This document shows positions 28,001 to 35,348 of a stretch of DNA of 46,278 nucleotides, one piece after another. A model generated the notes under the pieces. The model was not told where the DNA came from. It saw nothing but the letters and a program-made list of their open reading frames with translations, and searched no databases. The position numbers and the translations under genes are program-made. Within the stretch, counting starts at the first letter, position 1. The number at the start of each line of letters is the position of its first letter. Location: positions 1-46,278 of the forward strand of contig NZ_JASISZ010000066.1 of NCBI RefSeq assembly GCF_030063355.1, read 5' to 3'. Origin of the DNA: Streptomyces sp. PH10-H1. GTDB taxonomy: Bacteria; Actinomycetota; Actinomycetes; Streptomycetales; Streptomycetaceae.

Positions 28001-28355
28001 GGTCGTCGCCGTGGCCAACGAGTTCTCCGGCTCGGACGGCGACATCGTCAACGCCGCCATCAAGGCCCTGAACATCGGCCCGGTCGTCGGCACCCGCACC
28101 TGGGGCGGTGTCGTCGGCATCGACAGCCGGTACGACCTGGTCGACGGCACGGCCGTCACCCAGCCGAAGTACGCCTTCTGGTTCGAGGGCTACGGCTGGA
28201 ACGTCGAGAACCACGGCGTCGACCCCGACGTCGAGGTCCTGCAGCGCCCCCAGGACTGGGCCGCGGGCCTCGACCCCCAGCTCGACACCGCCATCGACCT
28301 CGCCCTGGCCTCCCTCGCGGAACACCCGGCCAAAACCCCACCACCGCTGCCGTAG
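25062..28355 (+). CDS. Tricorn protease (S41 family)
   Basis: A large cytosolic peptidase that degrades oligopeptides released by the proteasome, 1,097 residues. The N-terminal two-thirds is beta-propeller sequence with repeated SPDG-type turns (RISPDGTTVAW, EVSPDGHRIAV, FSPDSAWLAW). A low-complexity acidic insert (DPDDDKDDKSEGQG) follows near residue 550. The C-terminal part has the C1 domain, a PDZ domain (about 800–880) and the C2 catalytic domain. Predicted active-site residues are Ser768-His769 (GTSHAY), Ser991-Asp992 (GSDGD) and Glu1049 (VENHG), equivalent to those of Thermoplasma tricorn. The GTG start gives MTQPSYLRYPHVHGE, the usual family beginning. Confidence 0.93.
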   Translation: MTQPSYLRYPHVHGELIAFVAEDDVWVAPLDGGRAWRVSADNMPVDHPRISPDGTTVAWSSTRDGAPEVHVAPIDGGPSKRLTHWGSAKTSVRGWTPDGEVVAISTQGQPSLRRTWARAVPLDGGPARTLPYGPVGDLAYGPAGAVLLLSATMGREAAAWKRYRGGTAGKLWIDLTGGGDFERPHADLDGNLESPLWVGDRIAFLSDHEGTGALYSSLPDGSELRRHTPLDGFYARQAATDGVRVVYSAAGELHLLDNLLGDLSADLSDDPLVDPEAAAPRRIAVRLGGQRTDLQPHPVRAAHHLGDARPDHTGRGSAVEVRGTTHWVTHRSGPARALAAEPGVRTRLPRTFGGEGDQQVVWVTDAEGEDALEMAPAAGLAPGTAPRRLAAGRLGRVLELEVSPDGHRIAVASHDGRVLLVETQTGEVREVAVSDSGDVTGLAFSPDSAWLAWSHPGPDPLRQLKIAGTADLTVSDATPLRFNDYAPAFTPDGKHLAFLSERAFDPVYDAHVFDLSFPNACRPHLITLAATTPSPFGPQRHGRPVEDPDDDKDDKSEGQGAAEAGQSDGEDRPRTPATRVDLDGIADRIVAFPVEAGRYTGLSAAKNGVLWMRHPLLGTLGTALATPEAQPPGSVLERYDLKQLRVEELASDADDFAVTGDGTKVLLSASGRLRVVPADSKASDDDDSDANVSVDLSRIRVTVRPQDEWRQMYAEAHRLMRDNFWRADMSGVDWNAVGERYRPVLERAATHDDLIDLLWEVQGELGTSHAYVTPPGGHRDALLRQGLLGADIARADDGRWQVVRVLPGESSDPQARSPLAAPGVAVRAGDSLLAVDGHPVDPVAGPGPLLTGTAGKPVELTIAPADGGSLRYVVVVPLADEEPLRYHDWVADRRAHVHERSGGRLGYLHVPDMVGFGWAQLHRDLRVEVAREGLVVDVRENRGGHTSQLVIEKLARRIVGWDLPRGLRPQSYPLDAPRGPVVAVANEFSGSDGDIVNAAIKALNIGPVVGTRTWGGVVGIDSRYDLVDGTAVTQPKYAFWFEGYGWNVENHGVDPDVEVLQRPQDWAAGLDPQLDTAIDLALASLAEHPAKTPPPLP

Positions 28356-28397
28356 CGCGGCGGGGAGCCGCCCGGCCGATACGATTGCGGCCTTCAA

Positions 28398-28468
28398 CGA
28401 CCGAAGAGCGACCGAAGAGCGACCGAAGAGCTCGAAGCGACCGCACAGTTCGAAGCGACCGCACAGTT
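28398..28468 (+). repeat. Tandem repeats in the leader of the HIT gene (3 x 11 bp, 2 x 18 bp)
   Basis: CGACCGAAGAG occurs three times in tandem (28398–28430). CGAAGCGACCGCACAGTT then occurs twice (28433–28468). More CGAAGAG-type words lead up to the ribosome site (GGGAGG, 28492–28497). Confidence 0.85.
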
Positions 28469-28505
28469 CGAAGAGATCGACGAGACCGAAGAGGGAGGCG
28501 TACCC

Positions 28506-28865
28506 GTGGCGGGAGAACCCCAGGCGGACTGCCTGTTCTGCAAGATCGCGGCGGGGGACATCCCGGCGACGATCGTCCGCGAGACCGACACCACGGTCGC
28601 GTTCCGCGACATCAATCCGCAGGCCCCCACGCATGTGCTGGTCATCCCCAAGGTGCACTACCGGGACGTGGCCGCGCTCGCGGCGGCCGACCCGCAGGCC
28701 GCCGTGGATGTGCTGCGGGAGGCGGGTGAGGTGGCCGCGGAGGAGAAGACCGACGCCAGCGGCTACCGGATCGTGTTCAACACCGGCGCGGGCGCCGGCC
28801 AGACCGTCTTCCACGCGCATGCCCACGTCCTCGGCGGACGCGGCCTTGAGTGGCCCCCCGGATAA
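28506..28865 (+). CDS. HIT-family nucleotide-binding protein
   Basis: 119 residues of the Hint/PKCI branch of histidine-triad hydrolases, which cleave purine nucleoside phosphoramidates. Features are CLFCKIAAGDIPATIVRE at the N-terminus (with the CxxC of this branch), THVLVIPKVHY in the middle and the triad HAHAHVLGG near the C-terminus. The GTG at 28506 has GGGAGG about eight bases upstream. The RNase Z gene follows within a few bases of its stop, so the two form an operon. Its leader carries short tandem repeats. Confidence 0.93.
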   Translation: MAGEPQADCLFCKIAAGDIPATIVRETDTTVAFRDINPQAPTHVLVIPKVHYRDVAALAAADPQAAVDVLREAGEVAAEEKTDASGYRIVFNTGAGAGQTVFHAHAHVLGGRGLEWPPG

Positions 28866-28870
28866 CGGCC

Positions 28871-29776
28871 TTGTCCATCCGCGAGTTCGTGGTGCTCGGC
28901 ACCGCCAGCCAGGTCCCGACCCGGCTCCGCAACCACAACGGCTATCTGCTGCGCTGGGACAGGGACGGCATCCTCTTCGACCCCGGAGAGGGCACCCAGC
29001 GCCAGATGCTGCACGCGGGCGTCGCCGCGCACGACCTGACCCGGATCTGCGTCACGCATTTCCACGGGGACCACTCGCTCGGCCTGGCCGGGGTGATCCA
29101 GCGGATCAACCTCGACCGCGTCCCGCATCCGATCGTGGCGCACTACCCGGCGAGCGGGCAGCACTTCTTCGAGCGGCTGCGTCACTCGACGGCCTATCGC
29201 GAGACGGCCAAGATCCTCGAGGAACCGGTCAGCGCGGACGGGGTGCTGGCCACCACCGAGGCCTTCACCCTCTCCGCCGCGAAGCTCTCCCACCCCGTCG
29301 AGTCCTACGGCTACCGCCTCGTCGAACCCGACGGCCGCCGGCTCCTCCCCGACCGCCTCGTCGCGCACGGCATCACGGGCCCGGACGTGGGCCGCCTCCA
29401 ACGGGACGGCGTACTCGACGGGGTGACCCTCGACGAGGTGAGCGAGGTCCGCAGGGGCCAGCGCTTCGCGTTCATCATGGACACCCGGCTCTGCGACGGC
29501 GTCCACGCCCTCGCCGAGGGCTGCGACCTCCTCGTCATCGAATCCACCTTCCTCGACGAGGACGAACACCTCGCCCGCGACCACGGCCACCTGACCGCGG
29601 GCCAGGCCGCCCGCGCCGCCGCCGAAGCGGGCGTCCGCCACCTGGTCCTCACCCACTTCTCCCAGCGCTACACCGACCTCACCCTCTTCGCCCACCAGGC
29701 CCGCGAGGCCGGCTTCGAGGGCGAACTGACGGTAGCCGAGGACCTGATGCGCATCCCGGTCCCGAGACGCCGCTGA
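28871..29776 (+). CDS. rnz: Ribonuclease Z (tRNA 3'-processing endonuclease)
   Basis: A zinc-dependent endonuclease that removes 3' trailers from tRNA precursors. With the TTG at 28871 (SIREFVVLGTASQVPTR) it has 301 residues and starts as family members do. A GTG at 28850, overlapping the HIT stop, would give 308. The metal motif THFHGDHSLG and later ligands in FIMDTRLCD, LVIESTFL and HLVLTHFSQRY are complete. A long stretch between them (HFFERLRHSTAYRE) is the flexible-arm region. It is directly coupled to the HIT gene. No terminator is obvious in the 71 bp before the convergent doxX gene. Confidence 0.9.
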   Translation: MSIREFVVLGTASQVPTRLRNHNGYLLRWDRDGILFDPGEGTQRQMLHAGVAAHDLTRICVTHFHGDHSLGLAGVIQRINLDRVPHPIVAHYPASGQHFFERLRHSTAYRETAKILEEPVSADGVLATTEAFTLSAAKLSHPVESYGYRLVEPDGRRLLPDRLVAHGITGPDVGRLQRDGVLDGVTLDEVSEVRRGQRFAFIMDTRLCDGVHALAEGCDLLVIESTFLDEDEHLARDHGHLTAGQAARAAAEAGVRHLVLTHFSQRYTDLTLFAHQAREAGFEGELTVAEDLMRIPVPRRR

Positions 29777-29847
29777 ACTTCGCCCCTGACACACCTCGGT
29801 GGACAACAACCTGAAGGTCACGGCCTGACGGTCGGAAGCAGCAACGG

Positions 29848-30222
29848 TCAGAGGGAGTACGGCCCGAAGCGGCCCCACGCGACCACGGCGGCCAGCACCA
29901 GCAGCACGACCGACGGCAGGATCTCGTTGACGATGTCCTTCTTTCGGATGTGGTAGCTCGCGGCGCCGGCCATCGTCAGGGCGAGGCCGGTGGCCGCCAC
30001 CGGGGTGAGCACCGGCGCGATGCCGGTCGCGGCGGGCAGGATCAGGCCTATCGCGCCGAGGACCTCCACCGCGCCGATGAACTTGACCATCCCGTCCGAG
30101 TAGTCGTTCACGAACTTCATCCTGTCGGCGAGCTTCTCCTTGGGCTGGGTGACCTTCATCAGCCCGGCCATGAGGAAGGCGGCGGCGAGAACGCCCTGCA
30201 GGATCCAGAGGACGACGTTCAT
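29848..30222 (-). CDS. DoxX-family membrane protein
   Basis: 124 residues with four hydrophobic segments (about 4–22, 48–66, 72–92 and 104–120). The DoxX-type GLMKVTQPKEKLADRMKFV and FIGAVEVLGAIGLILP segments are present. DoxX proteins are often linked to redox or thiol stress, but the precise role is unknown. It is transcribed away from a TetR gene, with two palindromic sites in the 107-bp gap, so it is the likely regulated target. ATG start at 30222 with a G-rich ribosome site (GGGGGG region) on the minus strand. Confidence 0.8.
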   Translation of the reverse strand: MNVVLWILQGVLAAAFLMAGLMKVTQPKEKLADRMKFVNDYSDGMVKFIGAVEVLGAIGLILPAATGIAPVLTPVAATGLALTMAGAASYHIRKKDIVNEILPSVVLLVLAAVVAWGRFGPYSL

Positions 30223-30257
30223 GGTGGGGGGCTCATTTCGAGACGTCGGGACGAAGG

Positions 30258-30309
30258 TGAGGTTGCCCTCATGTTGAATACCGTACCACTGAACCTGAGG
30301 TATGCCTCA
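30258..30309. promoter_or_regulatory. Two palindromic operators between doxX and the TetR gene
   Basis: TGAGG-TTGC-CCTCA (30258–30271) and TGAGG-TATG-CCTCA (30296–30309) are perfect 5-4-5 inverted repeats with centres 38 bp apart. The TGAGG...CCTCATGTT context is repeated. The second ends 8 bp before TAGACT (30318–30323), a likely -10 for the TetR gene, so autorepression and control of doxX are both expected. Confidence 0.7.
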
Positions 30310-30329
30310 TGTTCGGTAGACTGGTAGAC

Positions 30330-31010
30330 ATGTCCGACTCCGACCGCTCGCTCTGCCCGAAGAAGCGCGTGCTGCGGCGCGATGCGCAGCGCAACCGTGA
30401 CGCGCTGATCGCGGTCGCCCGCAGCGCCTTCGCGCAGGACGGGATCGACGCGCCGCTGGAGTCGATCGCCAAGCGCGCGGGGGTCGCCATCGGCACCCTG
30501 TACCGGCACTTCCCGACCCGTATCGACGTCATCGAGGCGATCTTCGCCGAGAAGCTGGCCGAGTGGCTGGCGGCGGCGGAGCGCGGGGCCGCCGCCGAGG
30601 ACGCGTGGGAGGGGTTCGCCGGGTATCTGGAGGACATGTGCGCGCTGCAGGCCGGTGACCGGGGGTTCAACGACCTCGCGTCGATGCGGCTGCCGTCGTC
30701 ACCCGAGGTGGAACGGATGCGGCTGCGGATCTCCGTGCTGAGCTGCGCCATCCTCGACCGGGCCCAGCGGGCCGGGGTCGTACGCCCCGACCTCACCCCC
30801 GAGGACCTGGCCTTCCTCATCTGGTCGCAGGCCCGGATCACCCAGGCCACCCGGGAGATCGCGCCGCGCGCCTGGCGGCGCCATCTCGCGCTCCTGCTGG
30901 ACGGGTTCCGCGCGGAGCGCGCCCACCCGCTGCCCGAGCCCGCCATGACCCCCGGGCAGGTCGCCCAGGCCATGGGCGCCCTGGGCGGCAGCAGCGGCTG
31001 CCCCGGCTGA
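30330..31010 (+). CDS. TetR-family transcriptional regulator
   Basis: 226 residues from the ATG at 30330 (MSDSDRSLCPKKRVLRRDAQ). The N-terminal HTH is typical: RNRDALIAVARSAFAQDG, then APLESIAKRAGVAIGTLYRH and FPTRIDVIEAIF. The C-terminal ligand domain is the form seen with Streptomyces regulators of DoxX, NmrA or oxidoreductase genes. Its ligand is unknown. It sits only a few bases from its own predicted -10 box, so the transcript is nearly leaderless, and it is divergent from doxX across two operators. Confidence 0.9.
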   Translation: MSDSDRSLCPKKRVLRRDAQRNRDALIAVARSAFAQDGIDAPLESIAKRAGVAIGTLYRHFPTRIDVIEAIFAEKLAEWLAAAERGAAAEDAWEGFAGYLEDMCALQAGDRGFNDLASMRLPSSPEVERMRLRISVLSCAILDRAQRAGVVRPDLTPEDLAFLIWSQARITQATREIAPRAWRRHLALLLDGFRAERAHPLPEPAMTPGQVAQAMGALGGSSGCPG

Positions 31011-31151
31011 CGCGGTCGGACCCTCGGATCCCCGGGCCCCCAGGTCCCGGGCCTACCCCGGCCCACCCGGACTCGCCTGCGGCTCGCACCGCGCTGACCT
31101 GTACCGTTGTGCGAACCCCTCCCGCCGTACCGATCGTGAAGTGAATCCCTC

Positions 31152-32144
31152 GTGCCCCTTCCCAAGGCTGAACTGCACCTCCACATCGAAGGCACCCTGG
31201 AGCCGGAACTGGCCTTCGCGCTCGCCGCGCGCGGCGGCGTCACGCTGCCGTACGCCGACGCCGACGAGCTGCGCCGGGCCTACTCCTTCACGGACCTGCA
31301 GTCCTTCCTGGACCTGTACTACGCGCTGATGGCCGTCCTCCGCACCGAGGAGGACTTCGCCGACCTCGCCGACGCCTACCTCGCGCGCGCCGCCGAGCAG
31401 GGCGTACGGCACGCCGAGATCTTCTTCGACCCGCAGGCGCACACTGCGCGCGGAGTCGGCATCGGCACCGTCATCGAGGGCCTGGCCCGTGCGCTCGACC
31501 GCAGCCTGGAGCGGCACGGCATCAGCACCCAGCTGATCATGTGCTTCCTGCGGGACGAGTCCGCCGAGTCCGCGCTGGACACCTTCGAGGCCGCCAAGCC
31601 GTATCTGCACCGGATCTCCGCCGTCGGCCTCGACTCCGCCGAGGTCGGCAACCCGCCGTCGAAGTTCCGCGAGGTCTACGAGCGGGCCGCCGCCGATGGG
31701 CTGCGCCGTGTCGCCCACGCGGGCGAGGAGGGCCCGCCCTCCTACATCTGGGAGGCCCTCGACCTGCTCGGCGTCGAGCGCGTCGACCACGGGCTGCGCG
31801 CCCTGGAGGACCCGGCCCTGGTCGAGCGCCTGGTCCGGGACCGCATCCCGCTCACGCTGTGCCCGCTGTCCAACGTCCGGCTGCGCTGCATCGACCGCAT
31901 CGAGGACCACCCGCTGCGGGCGATGCTCGACGCCGGTCTGCTGGCCACGGTCAACTCCGACGACCCCGCGTATTTCGGCGGCTACGCGGGCGACAACTAC
32001 GACGCGGTGCGAGCCGCCCTCGGTCTGGACGACGAGACGGTGCGGACGCTGGCCCGCAACTCCTTCGAGGCCGCGTTCCTGACCCACGACGAGCAGCGCC
32101 GGTCCGCATACCTCGCCGAGGTGGAGGCGTACGACTTCGGCTGA
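31152..32144 (+). CDS. add: Adenosine deaminase
   Basis: Converts adenosine to inosine in purine salvage, or adenine to hypoxanthine in close relatives. It has 330 residues. Zinc ligands are HLHIEG (His9, His11), HAGEE in the middle with the catalytic Glu, and NSDDP near residue 275. VDHGLRALED and CPLSNVRLRC are further family signatures. The adenine-deaminase-type relatives share these motifs, so the substrate is not fixed by sequence alone. The GTG start (MPLPKAELHLHIEGTLEP) matches the family. It is a single gene, with Pro/Arg-rich non-coding DNA after the stop. Confidence 0.92.
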   Translation: MPLPKAELHLHIEGTLEPELAFALAARGGVTLPYADADELRRAYSFTDLQSFLDLYYALMAVLRTEEDFADLADAYLARAAEQGVRHAEIFFDPQAHTARGVGIGTVIEGLARALDRSLERHGISTQLIMCFLRDESAESALDTFEAAKPYLHRISAVGLDSAEVGNPPSKFREVYERAAADGLRRVAHAGEEGPPSYIWEALDLLGVERVDHGLRALEDPALVERLVRDRIPLTLCPLSNVRLRCIDRIEDHPLRAMLDAGLLATVNSDDPAYFGGYAGDNYDAVRAALGLDDETVRTLARNSFEAAFLTHDEQRRSAYLAEVEAYDFG

Positions 32145-32323
32145 GCCCGGCCCCGGACCGTCCGGCCGGCCCAGCCTGCCCGACAAGCCCCGAGAACCGC
32201 CGAACCCCGCGAACCGGCCAACCCGGTTAAGAACTGACGGTCCGGCATGTCGCCACGGGCCGACCGGCCGGATGGGTGTCACCCTCCCCAGGAAGGTATC
32301 GGCCGAGGGATGGGTGGCACGTC

Positions 32324-33715
32324 ATGGGAACGCTCTCGCGCAGGAACGTCCTGGCCGGACTGGTCGCAGCGGCCGGCCCGGGGCTGGCCGCCCCCGCCCA
32401 GGCCGCGGACTCGGCGCACGCCTCGGACCGTGCGCAAGCCATGGACAGAGCGGCTGCCGTGCCCGCGGCGCAGAGGGCCGCCGCGGCGATCCCGTCGCCC
32501 GCGGGTCTTCCGCTGACCGGCGGTCCTGAGTTCCCGATCGGGGTGTTCTGGCCGCCGCATCCGTTCGCCAGCACTCCCGAGCGCTTCAAGGAGATCGCCG
32601 ATGCCGGCTTCGGCTTCCTGATCACCGGGAACTACGCGGAGGACCGCAACATCGTCACGTACCAGCTCGGCCTCGCGGAGACGGCCGGGCTGAAGGTGCT
32701 CGTTTCCGATGATCACCAAGTGGCCGACATGGCACGGCAGTTCACCATCTCCGAGGACCGCGCGACGCGCCTCTCGATCACGCGCGCTGAGGCGGTGGAC
32801 CTCTACACCCACGCGAAGAACGCCTACAGCGGCTACTCCTCGTTCGCCGGCTTCAACCTCTACGACGAGCCGTCCAAGTCTTGGTTCCCCTCGCTGGCCC
32901 GCACGTTCGACGTCGCACGTGAGGTCACTCCCGGCCTGCTGCCGTACGTCAACCTCAACGGCTCGGACCTGTCGTACTTCCAGGCCTTCGTGGACACCGT
33001 GAAGCCCTCGCTGCTCTCCTTCGACCGCTACCCCTTGTACTCGACGGGGGAGGAGGACGCCAAGTACTTCCTCCTCTGGTCCACCGTCCGCAAGGCGGCC
33101 CTCAGCGCCGGCATCCCCTCCTGGATCTTCATCCAGTCCGTGTCGTACGACGGCCACCGGACGCCCACGGCGGCGGAAGTGCTCTGGCAGATCAACGTGA
33201 GCCTCGCCTACGGCGCCAAGGGCATCCAGTACTTCACCTACTGGACGCCGGACCCGGCGCGCCTCCAGAATTACGGACCCGCGCTGATCACGGTCGACGG
33301 GCAGCGGACGCCGCTCTACGACGCGGCACGCACCATCAACACCACCTGGCTGAGTCCTGTCGGCCGCCAGCTCAAACCCCTGGTGAGCGAGTCCGTCGTC
33401 CACGCGAACGAGACTCCGCTGCCGAAGGGAGCCGTCGGTTTCGCCCCCAACACCTACCTGCGCGACGTCACCGGCCAAGCCGTCATCCTCGGAACCTTCA
33501 AGGGCACCGAGGGCGGCGACCGCCTGCTGCTGGTCACCAATCGCTCCCTCGGCGCCAGTGCCTCGGCGACCGTGACCGTGCGGGCGGCCGCCGTCTCCTC
33601 CATCGAACTCTTCGACCCGGCTTCCAACGCCTACGTGCCGACCGGCAGCACGACGAAGCTCCAGGTGAACCTGGCACCCGGCGCCGCGACCCTCGCCCGC
33701 CTGCGGGCCAAGTAA
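32324..33715 (+). CDS. Tat-exported glycoside-hydrolase-like protein
   Basis: 463 residues from the ATG at 32324. The N-terminus MGTLSRRNVLAGLVAAAG is a twin-arginine signal ending near AQA. The mature part looks like a TIM barrel: GVFWPPHPF, GFGFLITGNYAED, FAGFNLYDEPS (a candidate acid/base Glu in the YDEP motif), LSFDRYPLY and IQYFTYWTPD. A C-terminal beta domain with TLARLRAK follows. These are traits of secreted beta-glycosidase relatives; the sugar cannot be named. It is isolated, with 14-bp repeats after the stop. Confidence 0.75.
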   Translation: MGTLSRRNVLAGLVAAAGPGLAAPAQAADSAHASDRAQAMDRAAAVPAAQRAAAAIPSPAGLPLTGGPEFPIGVFWPPHPFASTPERFKEIADAGFGFLITGNYAEDRNIVTYQLGLAETAGLKVLVSDDHQVADMARQFTISEDRATRLSITRAEAVDLYTHAKNAYSGYSSFAGFNLYDEPSKSWFPSLARTFDVAREVTPGLLPYVNLNGSDLSYFQAFVDTVKPSLLSFDRYPLYSTGEEDAKYFLLWSTVRKAALSAGIPSWIFIQSVSYDGHRTPTAAEVLWQINVSLAYGAKGIQYFTYWTPDPARLQNYGPALITVDGQRTPLYDAARTINTTWLSPVGRQLKPLVSESVVHANETPLPKGAVGFAPNTYLRDVTGQAVILGTFKGTEGGDRLLLVTNRSLGASASATVTVRAAAVSSIELFDPASNAYVPTGSTTKLQVNLAPGAATLARLRAK

Positions 33716-33727
33716 CGCTCCGGGCCG

Positions 33728-33771
33728 GACCGCCGACCGCCCAGGGCCGACCGCCCAGGTCCGACCGCCCC
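33728..33771 (+). repeat. 14-bp tandem repeats after the glycosidase-like gene
   Basis: GACCGCCCAGGGCC (33735–33748) and GACCGCCCAGGTCC (33749–33762), flanked by partial copies on both sides. Confidence 0.6.
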
Positions 33772-33814
33772 GTGATGACTGCGGGGCGCGGCGGCCCGGG
33801 CGTACGGTGAATCC

Positions 33815-34900
33815 ATGACTCAGCACGTACGCGGGGTAATCGCGCCCGGTAGGAACGAGCCCGTTCGCGTCGAGACGATCCTGGTGCCGGATCCGGGGCC
33901 CGGGGAAGCCGTGGTGCAGGTGCAGGCCTGCGGGGTGTGCCACACCGATCTGCACTACAAGCAGGGCGGAATCAACGACGAGTTCCCGTTCCTGCTCGGC
34001 CATGAGGCCTCCGGCATCGTGGAGTCGGTCGGCGAGGGCGTGACCGAGGTCGCGCCCGGCGACTTCGTCGTCCTCAACTGGCGGGCGGTGTGCGGCCAGT
34101 GCCGGGCATGTCTGCGCGGACGCCCCCAGTACTGCTTCAACACCCACAACGCGCGGCAGAAGATGACCCTCGAGGACGGCACCGAGCTGTCCCCTGCCCT
34201 CGGCATCGGCGCGTTCGCCGAGAAGACCCTGGTCGCGGCCGGGCAGTGTACGAAGGTCGACCCGGCGGTCTCCCCGGCGGTGGCCGGCCTGCTCGGCTGC
34301 GGTGTGATGGCGGGGATCGGCGCAGCGATCAACACGGGATCGGTCGGACGTGGCGACTCCGTCGCCGTCATCGGCTGCGGTGGCGTCGGCGACGCGGCCA
34401 TCGCCGGATCGCGGCTGGCCGGCGCGGGCCGGATCATCGGCGTCGACATCGACGACCGGAAGCTGGAGACGGCGCGGCGGATGGGCGCGACCCACACCGT
34501 CAACTCCCGCTCCACCGACCCCGTCGAGGCGATCCGCGAGCTGACCGGCGGATTCGGCGCGGATGTCGTGATCGAGGCGGTCGGCCGCCCCGAGACCTAC
34601 AAGCAGGCGTTCTACGCTCGCGATCTGGCGGGCACGGTCGTGCTCGTCGGTGTGCCCACCCCCGAGATGACGCTGGAGCTGCCCCTGCTGGACGTCTTCG
34701 GCCGCGGCGGCGCGCTCAAGTCGTCCTGGTACGGGGACTGCCTGCCGTCCCGTGACTTCCCGATGCTCATCGATCTCCATCTGCAGGGACGCCTGGACCT
34801 GGGCGCCTTCGTCACGGAGACGATCGGGCTCGGCGACATCGAGAAGGCGTTCGCGCGGATGCACGAGGGCGACGTGCTGCGTTCCGTGGTGGTCTTCTGA
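33815..34900 (+). CDS. S-(hydroxymethyl)mycothiol dehydrogenase
   Basis: NAD- and mycothiol-dependent formaldehyde dehydrogenase of the zinc alcohol dehydrogenase family, often called MscR. It oxidises the formaldehyde–mycothiol adduct and can also reduce S-nitrosomycothiol. It has 361 residues. Catalytic zinc ligands are Cys42 (GVCHTD) and GHE (63–65); structural zinc is Cys93, Cys96, Cys99 and Cys107; the NAD-binding loop is GCGGVGDAA. Mycothiol is the low-molecular-weight thiol of actinomycetes, consistent with the host. The gene often has an MBL-fold partner downstream; here only a TetR remnant follows, so it stands alone. Confidence 0.93.
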   Translation: MTQHVRGVIAPGRNEPVRVETILVPDPGPGEAVVQVQACGVCHTDLHYKQGGINDEFPFLLGHEASGIVESVGEGVTEVAPGDFVVLNWRAVCGQCRACLRGRPQYCFNTHNARQKMTLEDGTELSPALGIGAFAEKTLVAAGQCTKVDPAVSPAVAGLLGCGVMAGIGAAINTGSVGRGDSVAVIGCGGVGDAAIAGSRLAGAGRIIGVDIDDRKLETARRMGATHTVNSRSTDPVEAIRELTGGFGADVVIEAVGRPETYKQAFYARDLAGTVVLVGVPTPEMTLELPLLDVFGRGGALKSSWYGDCLPSRDFPMLIDLHLQGRLDLGAFVTETIGLGDIEKAFARMHEGDVLRSVVVF

Positions 34901-35348
34901 CGGCCGCGCACCTCCAGGGCCACTGACGTTCTGTGTCCTCGGCCGGGCGGGCTCGGCGGCTCAGGCCTGCCCGGCAGGGCTTTCGTGCATGGCCGTCAGG
35001 CCGAGGAGCAGCGCCTCCAGCCCGTGCTCGAAGGTGTCCGGGCCGCTGGTGTACTGGCCGACGGCCGACAGCACTCCGGCAAGGGCGGGATAGTCCGGCG
35101 CGTACGCCTCGGGCGGCTCGGGGAAGCCCCGGCTGACGACGTACTGGCGCTGCGCGGCGCGAAGGGCGCGGTCGCGCTCGGCTACGCCGGGGACGACGAG
35201 GCCGGGCCCGGCGCGGGGCCTGCCGCCGGGGCAGCGCCGGTGCCCGCCGCAGCGGTCCCCGGTACCTCCGCGCCTACAGCACCTGGCCGGCCGTATCCGG
35301 CGAAGCCGTCCGAAAGCCGCCCGCCTTTTCTGGAAGGACCCGCCCACC
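34901..35348. other. Gap between the mycothiol dehydrogenase and amidohydrolase genes
   Basis: Holds a minus-strand TetR C-terminal remnant (34961–35200). The amidohydrolase leader with AAGGACCCGCCC lies just before its ATG. No complete gene is present. An open frame on the plus strand from 34985 overlaps it but has no conserved sequence before the amidohydrolase middle part. Confidence 0.5.
34961..35200 (-). pseudogene. TetR-type regulator C-terminal remnant
   Basis: A minus-strand frame ending at TGA 34961–34963 reads GFPEPPEAYAPDYPALAGVL, then SAVGQYTSGPDTFEHGLEAL and LLGLTAM. The FEHGLEALLLGL end is typical of TetR ligand-binding domains. Upstream, the frame dissolves into the 5' part of the amidohydrolase gene. 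No DNA-binding domain is left, so this is a truncated remnant. It may once have controlled the neighbouring amidohydrolase. Confidence 0.4.

Noticed and set aside
34985..35348. Long plus-strand open frame before the amidohydrolase as a real gene
   Set aside because: It is Ala/Gly/Pro-rich without conserved motifs and overlaps the opposite-strand TetR remnant; only its later part (after 36150) is amidohydrolase sequence.
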